A stretch of DNA of 64,000 nucleotides from Dioctria linearis (GCA_963930735.1 OZ005742.1:207202787-207266786), one strand, 5' to 3'. Numbered from the stretch's first letter, positions 22,009 through 33,423 are shown. Notes: generated by a model not told the origin, from the letters alone. A program made the numbers and translations.

Positions 22009-22706
22009 TGTTGTATAATCGTTTCATCATTTATCAATGATTAATATCAAAACGTTTTCCTAAAACTTCTTAATGTTACATATTAACCCATATGTAAATA
22101 AAATAAAAGCATTTTACGTGCATTGATCAATGCCCGGTCAGCATAAATAAAGAATGACCTAATGGCTGATCAGAATTTATTGCAGAGTGCCTTACCTTCG
22201 TAATAATGACCTACTTCGCGTGTAAACAAAGCGAAGTAGGAAATAAAAATCTTGTTTGGAAACATCAAAAAATTCTGGCACAGAAATTACGCGTAGCCGA
22301 TTCTGCATTTTTTTTAAATAAACTAATTAATATCGAGTGCAGTAGAATAAGTTCAGTTTTAGTTTTGAGTCTTGATAGCGAGGAGAGTTAAAGAGTTAGT
22401 TTTTAGTATTAGAGTGAGCCGGTAAGAAAAAAGATTAAAATTTAATGAAAAGTTCCGATTTAAGAAAGTGTATAACGTATAGTTGAAAAAGAAAAATTTA
22501 GTTGCGTATAATTGGAATAACAAAAGTTGAATTGTGTGAAGTGATGTACAATAAATATCTGTATGTGCGAATTACAAAAATAAAACGAAATAATAAAGTT
22601 TAATTATGTGAATTGGAGACTGTTTAAGTGTTTAAATTTATTTGTGAATCGTTATATAAAGCCCCACATCCCCTTTTCTCGCGGTGTATAAAAATCAAAC
22701 ACCACA
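22009..22706 (+). repeat. 3' LTR of element G
   Basis: 698 bp starting TGTTGTATAATCG and ending ACACCACA, followed by the GTGT duplication. Confidence 0.92.
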
Positions 22707-22729
22707 GTGTCAAGTGTGGGGTTTCTTAG

Positions 22730-23495
22730 AAAATATCCCTGCCGATATTTATCCCTTTCTTAAAGGCGTATTTGCTTTTGCGCGTTATAATTAATAAGTA
22801 ACAAAAAAAAATATTAATTTCCTTTTATTTGTGTGTGTTCTTGTCCATTTGAATTTTCTCTTACATTTTTGATGCAATTGGATTAACGTTTTTTTTAGAT
22901 TTAAGCCTTATACTCCTAAGTTTTGAAGTCTTTTCGTTTAATTTACCCATATATTACAGCGAAGCGTAGAATTTTGTTGCTCTTAGCACAGCTGTCGTGT
23001 CAGCAATAAAAATGTGTACTTTGCACTCTTGTGTATAGAAGTACAACTATTTCTTGAAGTAAAAGTGAACTCTCGTTTATTGTTGCAAAGTAAAACTTTC
23101 ACTTTACACTTGATTTTCCATCAGCCGGAAAGTGGATATTTGGAATAAAAATTTAATCAGACAAACCTGAATAATTTGTTTAGAAGGAACCACATTCTTT
23201 CCGTATGTCGTAAGCATTTTCTACCTTGATTTAGGTTAAGTTCATAAGTTTTAAAGTTTTGGCCGGAGGTCTTAAGTGAACTCGCCGAATAATTTCAATC
23301 GAATTAACTAGAAGATTTTTTTTTTGCACTTCGATCTTAGAATAAACTTAAATTGAATTCTGATTTTTTTTTAAGTATAAGTGAATTGCTGAGTGACACT
23401 GATCACAATTTGAACTTATTTTATTATTTGTTTTTCCTTGATTTATATTTTTTCTCCCTTCTTTTTAAATTCTTCTATTCGTCTACAAAAATAAA
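22730..23495 (+). other. Leader of gypsy C (left)
   Basis: AT-rich untranslated sequence. The right copy (43030-43750) matches it in inverted orientation with small indels. No reading frame of note. Confidence 0.55.
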
Positions 23496-24890
23496 ATGGA
23501 CTCGGAACAACTAGAAGAGTTGAAAGAGCAAATGAAGGCAATGGCAATGTCTATGGTAGAAGACGTTCTCGGGGTAATAAAAGAAGAGCTAAAGTTCGAA
23601 CAAGCTAACTCTATAGCCGCTTTGGTGTCAGGAATCCTAGAGCAAGTAACGAATTTGTATAAAAGGGTTGAGGATTTTAAATAAAACGTTAAATGTTACG
23701 GCCTTCGTTAATCCTGTTTTTGATGAATATTCTCCCCTAGCATATACCTCGTCCGCTAACAGTACCAGTACGACCACGACGCCTATAAGTCAATCATTCA
23801 ATCAGACTTCACAACCGAGGACTACCTGGAGTAATTACCCAAGTTTGAATCAAAATCCATGCTTAAACTATTACCAGCACCCTGAACTTCTACCAATGGG
23901 ACCTGTTAGTTCTGTTTATAGTTCTGTTGAGCCTAGCTCCAATTTGATCCAGCAGCCTAGCTCGAATCTGATTCAACAGCCTAGTTTCAATTTGCTACAG
24001 CAACCTAGCTAGGGTGTAGCTCAACAGTATGGCTACAATTCCATTTGGCAAAATAATTCGAAGTTAGTACAGTCGCCTAACTCTAATTCAATGCAGCACC
24101 CCTACTACACTTCCGTTCCAACGCAGAGTACTAGCTTGATTCGACAATCTAACTTTAATCTTCGTCCACAATCTGCCGTGAAACCTCCTTCGTTTTCCAC
24201 ATCTACCAGCGTCTGTAATCTAGCTCCATTTGATGGATCAGTATCTTGTTCTGACTATCGTGTGCAATTTGAGATAGTCGCTCACCAGAATGGATGGACA
24301 GAGCAAGAGAAAGCTGATGCCATGCAACACAGTTGCGTGGTAATGCAGTTTCAGTTCTGAGTATTTTTCATCCAGGACATCGCATTCAATATGCAGAGCT
24401 AGCCGCGTTACTGGAACAGCGCTTTGGCGAGGATTCATACTCGAGTCAGGTTCAATTTTCTGGTAGGACACAATGTGCAAGGGAAAATTTCGCTAACTCG
24501 AATTGCAAGGGCTAGCCACAGCTGCCTTTCCTTCGTGTCCTAATGATGTCGTGGACAGAATGGTAGACTTGCGCTTTCTGGAAAGACTTCGAGACGATGA
24601 ATTGAGGACTCTAGTTACAGTAAGAGGGCCGAAGACGCTACATGAAGCTGTGAATGCGGCCCAAGAATTGGCTATCGGTACCAATGTTGGAAGGAATGCG
24701 CGTATTCATCTGGTTCAGACGTATCAAATTCAGCGAAATACACCTAACCAACGAAACCATGGCCGTCGGCGAAGGCGCACAGCAAATAATAGACCCCTGA
24801 TAGCACAAAATTCCCAAGAAGCATTTAATGGCCCAAGAACTAACGCCGTCTCGAAACTTCCGATGCTATATGACTCCTTCAGATGAGTAT
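23496..24890 (+). pseudogene. Gypsy C gag (left, broken)
   Basis: Starts at ATG 23496 (MDSEQLEELKEQMKAM, a helical N-terminus). The frame breaks near 23680. A low-complexity Ser/Thr/Gln/Pro-rich stretch (23740-24190) includes three or four repeats of SSNLIQQP type. A capsid-like segment follows from about 24220 with ISIL/YAELAALLEQRFGE and, later, DRMVDLRFLERLRDDELR. Frame changes occur near 24010, 24330 and 24505. No zinc knuckle is obvious; an Arg-rich segment (RNHGRRRRRT, about 24755) could bind RNA. Confidence 0.7.
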
Positions 24891-25179
24891 CTCATTGTGA
24901 GGTTCCTCCATTAGTTCCTTTAGATTCGGGAAACCCGTCAACATCAACCCAGTGGGGCACGAGTCGATGAATATCTCTGTCGCCCCAGAGGTAGGTAACA
25001 ACGATAACAACTTGGCTTCTGACCTAGATAAAAACTCAATAACCAGAACTACTCAAGGAAATTCGAGCGAAAAACTTAACGAAAATGTTGAACTAACTGC
25101 GATAATAAGAAAAGAAGTAATCATTCAAGCCATACGTCCACCTGAGAACAGCCTCACTGTGATAGGATAGTTAGATGGC

Positions 25180-25434
25180 AGACCCTCTGAATTTATTTTG
25201 GATACTGGAGCCACCGTATCAATTTTACACCCTGGCTTTTTAAGTCACTCATCATTGACAGCACTTCAAGAGTCGAGAGTCATGATTAGAAGTGTGACTG
25301 GATACATTGTTGATGTTTTAGGTAAACTGAGTGTAGATATCCGCTTAGAGAACTACAGGTTCCCACACACTGTGTTGGTAGCAAATATAGAACCTGTATG
25401 CCTACTCGGCGTAGATTTTCTCGACCTCAACTAA
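25180..25434 (+). pseudogene. Gypsy C aspartic protease (left)
   Basis: EFILDTGATVSILHP carries the D-T-G-A active-site motif at about 25200, and LLGVDFLDLN matches the C-terminal hydrophobic-Gly part of retropepsins. This segment is deleted from the right copy. Confidence 0.75.
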
Positions 25435-25482
25435 TGTCAACTGGACTTTGAAAGCAATGTCTTCCAGATAGGCCAGGCAACG

Positions 25483-26340
25483 GTGAAGCTCAATAAACCC
25501 AGATATCCTGCTACTGACGTTTGCCTCTCAGACAACATTTTGTTAGCTGCACGTAGTGACATGATCGTTCCAATTAGGCTGTCTCAAGAATTAAAAGAAA
25601 GCCCGACCTTATTATTGGAACATCACCTCGCCAATCTACAAAAGGTATTCCAACGTCTGCGATCTGCTAATCTCAAACTGAGTCCGGAAAAATGCAGTCT
25701 CCTTCGTCAGGAAGTGAAGTACCTGGGCCATGTAGTATCCCCCCAAGTACTAAGACCTGACCCAGAGAAGGCAGAAACCATACGGACGTGGCTAATTCCA
25801 AAAACGAAGAAAATGCGAAGTTTCCTTGGCCTTGCATCTTACTACAGAAGGTTTGTCTGCAATTTTTCAACTATTGCTAAACCTTTGTCAGAGCTAACAG
25901 AAGACAAGTGAAAATTTCAGTGGCAGGAACAGCAACAGGAGTCCTTTGATGAACTGAAATTGAGACTAGTTTCATCTCCTATTTTAGCCTGTCCTCAAAT
26001 GAAAGGTGAATTTAAATTGGACACGGATGCTAGTCAGACTGGACTAGGATCTGTACTTAGCCAAGTCCAAGGTAATGATGAGACAGTGCTTCAATACTAC
26101 AGCAAAACATTAAGTAGGGCCGAGAGAAATTATTGCGTCACCCGAAGAGAGTTACTAGCTGTAATACGTGCTACAAGCCATTTCCATCATTATATTTTTG
26201 CTCAATCGTTTCGAATTTGGACTGACCATGCTTCTCTTCGTTGGCTGCTTAACTTCAAAGAGCCTGATGGTCAACTAGCAAGATGGTTGGAGAGACTTCA
26301 ACAGTACAATTTCGGCATCGAGCTGGTCGGAAACATTTGA
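25483..26340 (+). pseudogene. Gypsy C RT thumb and RNase H (left, palm deleted)
   Basis: The frame jumps near 25615 from a pre-RT segment to HHLANLQKVFQRL, which normally follows the Y-x-DD box. Motifs A, B and C of RT are therefore gone. The thumb region (LGLASYYRRFV) and RNase H (LDTDASQTGLGSVL at about 26020, and WTDHASLRWLLNF) follow, with a stop near 25911. It overlaps a short frame to 26558 that encodes the linker to integrase. Confidence 0.8.
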
Positions 26341-26559
26341 ACGCAGATGCCCTCTCTAGACGTCCATGCCAGGAATGCGCACACTGCGAACAGAAGGAAC
26401 AACGAGAGCAGGAGCACAAGGTTAACTTCATACCTGTGGAAGCTGGCTTTGACTTGGCCAATGAACAGAATCAAGATCCTATTCTAAAAGTAGTTAAGAC
26501 AATGGTACAGAAAGGCGAACGACCCACAAGAGAAGAAATAATTGGTGGGTGCTGCTAAG

Positions 26560-26690
26560 TACTGTCATAATCAAGTTAAGAAATAATGAAGGCAATAATG
26601 TAGAATGCAAGGCAATTTTAGATTCTGGTTCACAACTAAATTTTATAACGAAACGATTAGTCAAAAAATTGAAGTGAAGGCAAGCAGCAA
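26560..26690 (+). pseudogene. Element H aspartic protease fragment
   Basis: The frame ECKAILDSGSQLNFIT carries the D-S-G active-site motif typical of BEL/Pao proteases. A stop follows after VKKLK. The start of the domain is cut by the junction. Confidence 0.7.
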
Positions 26691-26714
26691 TCTAACTATC
26701 GAGTCAATTTAGTA

Positions 26715-28808
26715 TTGCAATCACGATTGACCGAATTCTCAACCAGAGTAGAAGCCTTTCTATTACCAAAAATAACTTCTTATCAACCAACATATTCGTT
26801 GAATACGGACTCCTGGCCCATCCCGGGAAACATAGAGCTAGCCGATCCAAATTTCAATCGCCCCAGTCAAATTGATTTTTTGATCGGAGCGGAGTTCTAT
26901 CATCAACTCCTGTCGACTGGGCAAATAAAACTTGGAGACGATTTACCAACTCTGCAAAACACTGTTTTTGGTTGGGTTTTCGCTGGAAGGATACAAGGCA
27001 CCAACCAATCTCAAGCAACATGTGGCATCTGTAATGAAGGAGGCCTCACCCTTGACGATAAAATTGAAAGGTTTTGGAAGCTCGAAGAAATTGAGTCGCA
27101 TCCGCCAAGTTTAACTGCCGCTGAAGTTAAATGCGAATCTCATTTTAGTCAGACCACACAAAGGGACTCGTCAGGCCGCTTTGTGGTAAAACTACCTTTT
27201 TTACACCATCCAAGTAAATTAGGTGAATCTAGGGACATTGCTTTACAACGATTTCTCTCCTTGGAACGAAAATTCAGTAAAAATCCAGAAATCAAGGGGC
27301 AATACGTGGCCTTTATGAAGGAATACTTACAACTTGAACATATGGAAGAGGTCAATCCAGACAACATCACCAAGCCGTACTATTATTTACCACATCACTG
27401 TGTGATGAAACCCGACAGCGCTACCACCAAGCTTAGAGTAGTTTTTGATGGTTCAACCAAAAGCTCATCAAATATCGCCCTAAATGAGCTACTAAATACT
27501 GGCCCGAGGCTCCAAGATGATCTTTTTTCCATACTTCTGAGGTTTCGAATGCCACGATTCGTCTTTACGGCGGACATAGAGAAAATGTACCGTCAGTTCT
27601 TAATGCACGAAAACGACAGAAAATATCAAATGATTCTATGGAGAGATAATCCTAATGACGCGATTAAATCGTACCAACTTAAGACTGTCACATACGGAAC
27701 TACCTCAGCACCATATTTGGCAATTAAATGCTTACAACAGCTATCAGTGCAAGGAGCTGATAAATTTCCACTTCGGTCAAGGATACTCAAACGCGACTTC
27801 TATGTAGACGACATAATGACGGGATCCAATAGCTTAGTGGAAGCTCTCGAAATGCAGGAACAACTGACAAAGCTTCTGAAATCAGCAGGTTTCAATTTAC
27901 GAAAATGGTGTGCCAACCACACCAAACTACTTCAAAACATTCATAGAGACGATGTCGGTCTTCAAGTAGAACTGTATGATGAAGAAGAGGGACAAATAAA
28001 AACCCTAGGACTAATGTGGCTACCAAAGGCAGATGAATTTCGTATCAAAACTGTATGGCCAGAAGGAACCAAAGTGACCAAACGCACAGTCCTGTCAGAC
28101 ACAGCACATTTATTTGATCCACTCGGCGTAATGAGTCCAGTCATAGTAACGGCAAACATCTTCCTTCCAAGGCTATGGAGAATAAAACTCGATTGGGATA
28201 CATCTCTGCCAACCGAGCTTCAGTCTGCATGGCTAAGGTTTCGTGAAGGATTGAATTTTCTAAATGATATTAAGATACCAAGGCATATATTGTCTGGAAG
28301 AATACCACAATCTACACAATTGCACGCCTTCTCGGACGCTTCAGAAAAGGCATATGGAACTGCAGTATATGTACGATCCAGGAGACAGGATGGTACAATA
28401 GCAGTACAATTATTATGTGCTAAATCAAAGGTGGCTCCTAACAAAACTACAACGTTACCTCGCCTGGAACTATGTGCTGCAAAACTCGCTGCCCAACTAG
28501 TACAACGAATTACGACCGATTTAAACTGGCATGATCAACCATGCTTTTTTTGGACCGATTCCGAGATTGTGCTTGCATGGCTGAACTCCGAGTCCTCGTC
28601 ATATCATACATTTGTGGCAAATCGTGTGGCAGCTATTCAAGAATTAACAGCCATTAATCAATGGAGGCACGTCCCATCAAAGGAAAACCCTGCCGATCTA
28701 GTCTCTCGGGGAGTTCCACCGGAGAGGTTGTCAAATTGCAACTTATGGTTCTACGGACCAATATTTTTACATGGCTCTGAAAACGTATGGCCCACAAAAA
28801 CACAATAA
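26715..28808 (+). CDS. Element H reverse transcriptase and RNase H (Pao type)
   Basis: An open frame of about 697 residues. It opens with the protease C-terminal part (DFLIGAEFYHQL). The RT region has KLRVVFDGS, FTADIEKMYRQ (motif A Asp), TYGTTSAPYLA (motif B) and DFYVDDIMTG (motif C with both Asp). The SPxIVTANIFLPRLWR and LDWD blocks follow, as in Pao elements. RNase H starts with LHAFSDASEKAYGTAVY and later carries CFFWTDSEIVLAWLN. The ATG at 26715 is internal to the polyprotein; the frame is open in this region. The catalytic residues look intact, unlike the other elements here. Confidence 0.88.
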   Translation: MQSRLTEFSTRVEAFLLPKITSYQPTYSLNTDSWPIPGNIELADPNFNRPSQIDFLIGAEFYHQLLSTGQIKLGDDLPTLQNTVFGWVFAGRIQGTNQSQATCGICNEGGLTLDDKIERFWKLEEIESHPPSLTAAEVKCESHFSQTTQRDSSGRFVVKLPFLHHPSKLGESRDIALQRFLSLERKFSKNPEIKGQYVAFMKEYLQLEHMEEVNPDNITKPYYYLPHHCVMKPDSATTKLRVVFDGSTKSSSNIALNELLNTGPRLQDDLFSILLRFRMPRFVFTADIEKMYRQFLMHENDRKYQMILWRDNPNDAIKSYQLKTVTYGTTSAPYLAIKCLQQLSVQGADKFPLRSRILKRDFYVDDIMTGSNSLVEALEMQEQLTKLLKSAGFNLRKWCANHTKLLQNIHRDDVGLQVELYDEEEGQIKTLGLMWLPKADEFRIKTVWPEGTKVTKRTVLSDTAHLFDPLGVMSPVIVTANIFLPRLWRIKLDWDTSLPTELQSAWLRFREGLNFLNDIKIPRHILSGRIPQSTQLHAFSDASEKAYGTAVYVRSRRQDGTIAVQLLCAKSKVAPNKTTTLPRLELCAAKLAAQLVQRITTDLNWHDQPCFFWTDSEIVLAWLNSESSSYHTFVANRVAAIQELTAINQWRHVPSKENPADLVSRGVPPERLSNCNLWFYGPIFLHGSENVWPTKTQ

Positions 28809-30487
28809 CTGATATTGATTTGGAGAGAAAACAGTCGAAAATAATCTTAGCAGCCATCGAAAAACCAACGCATTTCGTCCACACAATCAACCATCATAAC
28901 TCATTCAAACGATTACAAAGAGTCGTTGCCTATGTGTTGAGATTTATTGCAAATATTCGTCAGCACACAAGTATAAAAGGGAAGATCGAGCTAACTGTGG
29001 CAGAACTAGAAGACGCTCTAACAGTCATTATCAAAGAAACACAAGCTCAGGGATTCAGTGAAGACTTGAACCAATTACAACGGATCAACCATGTCAACAA
29101 CAATAGCGCCCTGAGCAGCCTCAGTCCATTTATCGATGAAAGAGGAATTATTCGTGTCGGAGGCAGACTGGAGGCCTCCAATTTACCGTATGATGCCAAG
29201 CATCCAATGCTACTTCCATACTCTCATGACATTACAAGATTATTAATGACTCATCTACACATTACGAATCTACATGTTGGTGCTCAAACGTTGCTGTCAA
29301 TAACTCGTCAACGATTCTGGCCCATAAAGGGAAAGACAACTGCACGATCCGTTGTGCAAAACTGTCTTCGTTGTGCTAGATCGAAGCCAAAGATGTTATC
29401 CCAATTTATGGGAAATCTGCCACCACATCGAGTGCAGCCAGCGCGACCCTTCATCAATTCGGGAGTTGACTTTTGCGGGCCGTTCTGGACACACTTCAAG
29501 GTTAGAGGCAAACGACCCCACAAATAGTATATTGCAGTTTTTTGTTGTTTTGCTACTAAAGCAACACACTTCGGAGTGGTAAGCGATCTAACCACTGAAG
29601 CCTTCATTGGAGCCCTCAAACGGTTCATAAGTAGACGAGGCAACTGCCGGAATTTGTACTGTGATAACGCCACGAATTTTGTAGGAGCAAGACACCAATT
29701 GATAGAACTGAAGGATACAATTTGCTCAGATAATTCACACAATAAAATATCTACATTTTGCAGCACGAAAGGTGTTGATTTTCATTTTATGCCCCCAAGA
29801 GCACCGCACTTCGGTGGACTATGGGAGGCGGCTGTGAAGTCGGCTAAACACTTGCTTCAACGGAGCTTAGCATCAGTGTCTCTCACCTATGAAGAACTAG
29901 AGACAGTAATAGTTGAAATTGAAGCAATACTAAATTCCAGGCCACTGACTCCACTCTCAGCCGACCCGAACGATCTTACTGCTCTCACTCCGGGTCATTT
30001 TTTAATCGGCGAACCATTGACTAGCACCGTCGATTCACAGGCTCAATCATTGCAGACCAGCTTACTTCAACGTTGGAAATTGGTGTCTCACTTAAAAAAT
30101 CAATTTTGGGAACGTTGGTCCAAAGAATATTTACACGAATTACAACATCGTTATAAATGGAAGCAACGATGTGACAATGCTCAGGCTGAAATGATGGTCT
30201 TAATCAAGGAAGATAATTTGCCTGTGCTAAAATGGCCCTTGGGCCGCATCATTCAAACAATCAAGGGAAAAGATGGATTAATTCGTGTAGCCGACGTCAA
30301 GACTTCATCTGGAATACTGAGGAGACCAATACATAAACTTGCTCCATTACCAATCGTACAAGATCAAGAATCACTGAATGGTCCAGGCGACGCCGAAATG
30401 AACTCTCAAAGGGAAAAAACCGATGCATCTAAGAAGGAACGACTTACCAAATACAAGATGGCGTTACGTCTGAACCGCATCCCATAA
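28787..30487 (+). pseudogene. Element H integrase, one in-frame stop
   Basis: Continues pol in another frame after a frameshift near 28795. The N-terminal part has the HHCC finger (THLHITNLHVGAQT... NCLRCARSKP). The core has GVDFCGPF (first Asp) before a stop at 29525. After it, in the same frame, come LYCDNATNFVGA (second Asp) and HFGGLWEAAVKSAKH (Glu). A C-terminal GRI..TIKGKDGLIRVADVKT segment precedes the end near 30487. Only the single stop and the frameshift separate it from an intact integrase. Confidence 0.85.
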
Positions 30488-31446
30488 ATGCCGGTGTACC
30501 TCAAGGCTCTGTTATCTCTACAACTCTCTTTTTAATTTTCATTAATGATCTGCTTTCCCTTACTTTCAATCCCATCCATAGTTTCGCAGATGACAGTACT
30601 CTTGATTTCGCTTACTCCTTTGACACTCTTGCGGAATCCAGGGGGAATGCTGCATGTGTTAAACGAGATTGCATGACTAGATCATTGAATAACGATCTTG
30701 CCAATATCCTCGCTTGGGGCAAAGCGAATCGCGTCGAATTCAATCCATCAAAGTCCCAAAGCTGTCTTATCTCATTAAAACAAGATCATAACTTAACCAC
30801 ACCCGTTTCTTTTGATGGAGCATTCATTTCTGATTCACCGTCACTAAGCATTCTTGGCATTAATATTTCCAGTAAGTTAAACTGGACAGATCACATCTTC
30901 TCTGTTGCCAAAGAAGCATCGAAATGTCTTGGATTTCTGAAAAGGTGTAAGAAATATTTCAGCCCGTCAAATCTAGCGCTCCTCTACAAGTCCTACATTA
31001 GACCTAGAATGGAATACAACTCCCATATATGGGCCGGGGCTGGTCGCACAGCCTTAGATTCATTGGATATTGTCCAAAAGAGAGCCTTCAAGCTCATTGG
31101 CGATTTGGCAATAACTTGTCATATCGACTCACTCGAGCACCGCCGCAATGTTGGATGCCTTTCGCTCCTTTATCGCTATGTGCATGGTCAATGTTCTGAT
31201 GAAACATCTAGTCTAATCCCTTGTAGAATGATTCCTGCATGCAATACTCGCGCTGCAAACCGCGCACATCCTTTAACCCTTCAAATTACTTTCGGCCGTA
31301 CAGTAAAATTCCGAGATGCTTTTTTATCCCGAACAGTGCGAATGTGGAACAGCTTACCATCTTCTGTTTTTCCTCCGGCATACAATCTGCGGAAGTTTAA
31401 GGGCGACATACATCGGCACCTCCGCCACTTTCCTCATATCCCCTAA
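30487..31446 (+). pseudogene. LINE reverse transcriptase C-terminal fragment
   Basis: About 320 residues in one open frame. It keeps motif B and the Y/F-ADD box, and the post-RT part with the LALLYKSYIRPRMEYNSHIW block, but lacks motif A and everything upstream. No stops interrupt it, which suggests a comparatively recent insertion. Confidence 0.8.
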
Positions 31447-31530
31447 TCCTTTCCCTATCTCCTTCCTGCCATGCTGTGCTTTGCATCATAGGGTGTCCCC
31501 TGAGCTTGGCTTAATAATATAAAAAAAAAG
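30487..31530 (+). mobile_element. LINE fragment inserted in element H
   Basis: From AATGCCGGTGTACC the frame encodes the last part of a LINE RT, starting at motif B (AGVPQGSVIS), then SFADDSTL (catalytic box) and the C-terminal region to a stop at 31446. A 3' UTR of about 70 bp and an A-run at about 31521-31530 end the element. After it the BEL/Pao sequence resumes. It is a heavily 5'-truncated insertion in the same orientation as H. The clade (CR1-like or Jockey-like) is not certain. Confidence 0.8.
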
Positions 31531-31662
31531 ACAAATCAGAATCAAACCAGTGACACAACTAACGAAGAAAAATCAACTTCCAGAGAGCAAGATCAAGGTC
31601 CGTCTACGTCTAAAAAACGCCGGTATACAAGCTCCCTCTCAAGTGTACTATTCCTAAGTTGT

Positions 31663-33405
31663 TTGATAATGCCAGTCTTGAGCAATCCAGACGTAGAAAT
31701 AAGTCCGTTCCAATCGCAACCAGGACCATATTTCGAAGGAATGGGGCCTACGCATCTACTGTCCAATGAGTGGAACTTGGTTATTTTCTACAACATGACA
31801 ACCTACTGGAAGGAATTTGAGTCGATCACCAGTGGTATAGTAAAGTTAGAAAAACTATGCAAAACGATGAAGGACAATACCACTTGCACTCTGACGGTTT
31901 CACAGTTTTTCGATCTATTGGCGACAATACAAATCAACAATGAATTATTACAACATCAAAACAACCCAAGAGTTAAGAGAGCTCCTCTCGATGTAATAGG
32001 AAATCTGGCTAACACATTATTTGGAGTACTAGATTCGAAGTACGCCGAAAAAATGGCTCAAACCATAGAAAATTTGAAGGATAATGACGACCATCTATTG
32101 GAACTACTTAAAAATCAAACATCAATCATAGACTCTACAGCAAACTTCATGCGTAAGTCATACAAGGTAATTGAAGGTGACCTTCGGAATATTGACACGT
32201 ACATCAACCTGACCATCGCCCACCTTAACCAATTGCATCAAGAATTGCACGAACAAAAATCAATGGAAGTCTTTAACGCAGCATCTGTTCGATTAATTCT
32301 AGTTATTACCAACTATGAACGAATTCAATCTATATTATTAGATGTACTGGTAGATACTCATCATGGCAAAATAAACCCGCAATTGCTAGTTCCCTGACAA
32401 CTAGAGGCTGAACTTACCCGCATCAAGGAACACCTACCATCAGTACTTCGACTTCCTGCTAAACAAGACCATCCACTAGAATTATATAGCCTAATGACGA
32501 TAGAGGGAAGAGTCTTGCCAGCCCATCTAATTTTCCGACTAAAACTACCATTATTCGCTTATGAACAATTCGAAATGCTGAGAGTAGTTCCTGTGCCTAT
32601 TTTAGTTAATGAAACATTCATCACAATAAAGCCATCATCTGACTATCTCATAATCAACTTACATAGGGACCAATATTACCCCCTGTCAGAGCAAGAAATG
32701 TCATCATGTACCATTATTGGCGATTCGACTCACATGTGCAAACAACATCATCCTCTTCATCGTAAAGGCTCCAATGTAAGTTCCTGTGAACTCAGCTACC
32801 TTAGTCACTCATCATCATCAGCATCCTGCCAATTCATGAAGCTCACGGAAACACCACGATGGATTCAACTATTAAGCTCAAATCATTGGATCTATGTTAT
32901 GAAGAAACCAACTATAGTTAATGTCGTGTGTGGAACTAAGGTTTCGCAGCAAACACTAGAAGGTTCAGGAATCTTGAAATTAGCCAACGATTGCGCTATC
33001 AAGGAAGAATTCTTTACTATACAAGCCCATAACATCTATGCTAGTACCATGACGACATCGTTTGTATCATCAAGAAATTTTACCGAATTATTGCATTCAT
33101 CCAAAATTGCTAAAATACTCTATCAAGCACCATTGCATGAAGACATAGCCACGGACATTCAAGACATTCAAAACCGAATACAGCAATTGAAGAAGGAAGA
33201 ACAGCAGCCTTTACAGACCCATGATGCTCATCAATTCGTCATCGCATATCTTGGATTGTTATTTATCATCGCTATTCTAGGATATCTTACATGGAAACAT
33301 CAAGCCCACCGATGGTGCCCAGGCAAGGAACCCAGCGCACCAATATCAACACCCAGGTCAACATCATTGAATCAATTCAAGCTGCGGACGCAACCAGCAT
33401 CATAG
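31663..33405 (+). pseudogene. Element H envelope (F-like), one in-frame stop
   Basis: A retroelement env related to the F-protein class. The open frame has a furin-type site RVKR at about 31975, followed by a G-N-rich segment ending in LFG, heptad-rich helices, Cys-rich ectodomain blocks and a membrane segment (FVIAYLGLLFIIAILGYLTW) at about 33229-33288. A short charged tail follows. A TGA at 32395-32397 interrupts it, and the same frame continues to 33405. Signal peptide: a hydrophobic stretch (LFLSCLIMPVLS-like) lies just upstream of 31663. Confidence 0.82.
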
Positions 33406-33423
33406 TTGAATTGGGCATTCAAC

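Larger units (their letters stand above)
16731..22706 (+). mobile_element. Element G: errantivirus-type LTR element with gag and env but no pol
   Basis: Bounded by two LTRs of about 700 bp (16731-17433 and 22009-22706) that differ by eye at about a dozen bases and a few small indels. The 4-bp duplication GTGT lies at 16727-16730 and 22707-22710. It has a primer site, gag, env and a strong purine tract. Protease, RT, RNase H and integrase are entirely absent: gag runs straight into env near 19,750. It is inserted at the LTR/primer boundary of gypsy C in the left arm only; the right arm has the empty site. The insertion is therefore later than the inverted duplication. Confidence 0.9.
22707..26548 (+). 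mobile_element. Gypsy C, left copy (inverted partner of 40111-43780)
   Basis: Continues the element interrupted by G. It has a primer-like site (GTGTCAAGTGTGGGG at 22707), a leader to 23495, gag, protease, a partial RT and RNase H. It ends abruptly at about 26548, where it joins BEL/Pao sequence (H). The polymerase palm is deleted near 25615. The right copy keeps the palm but lacks the end of gag and the protease, so the losses are complementary. Confidence 0.85.
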
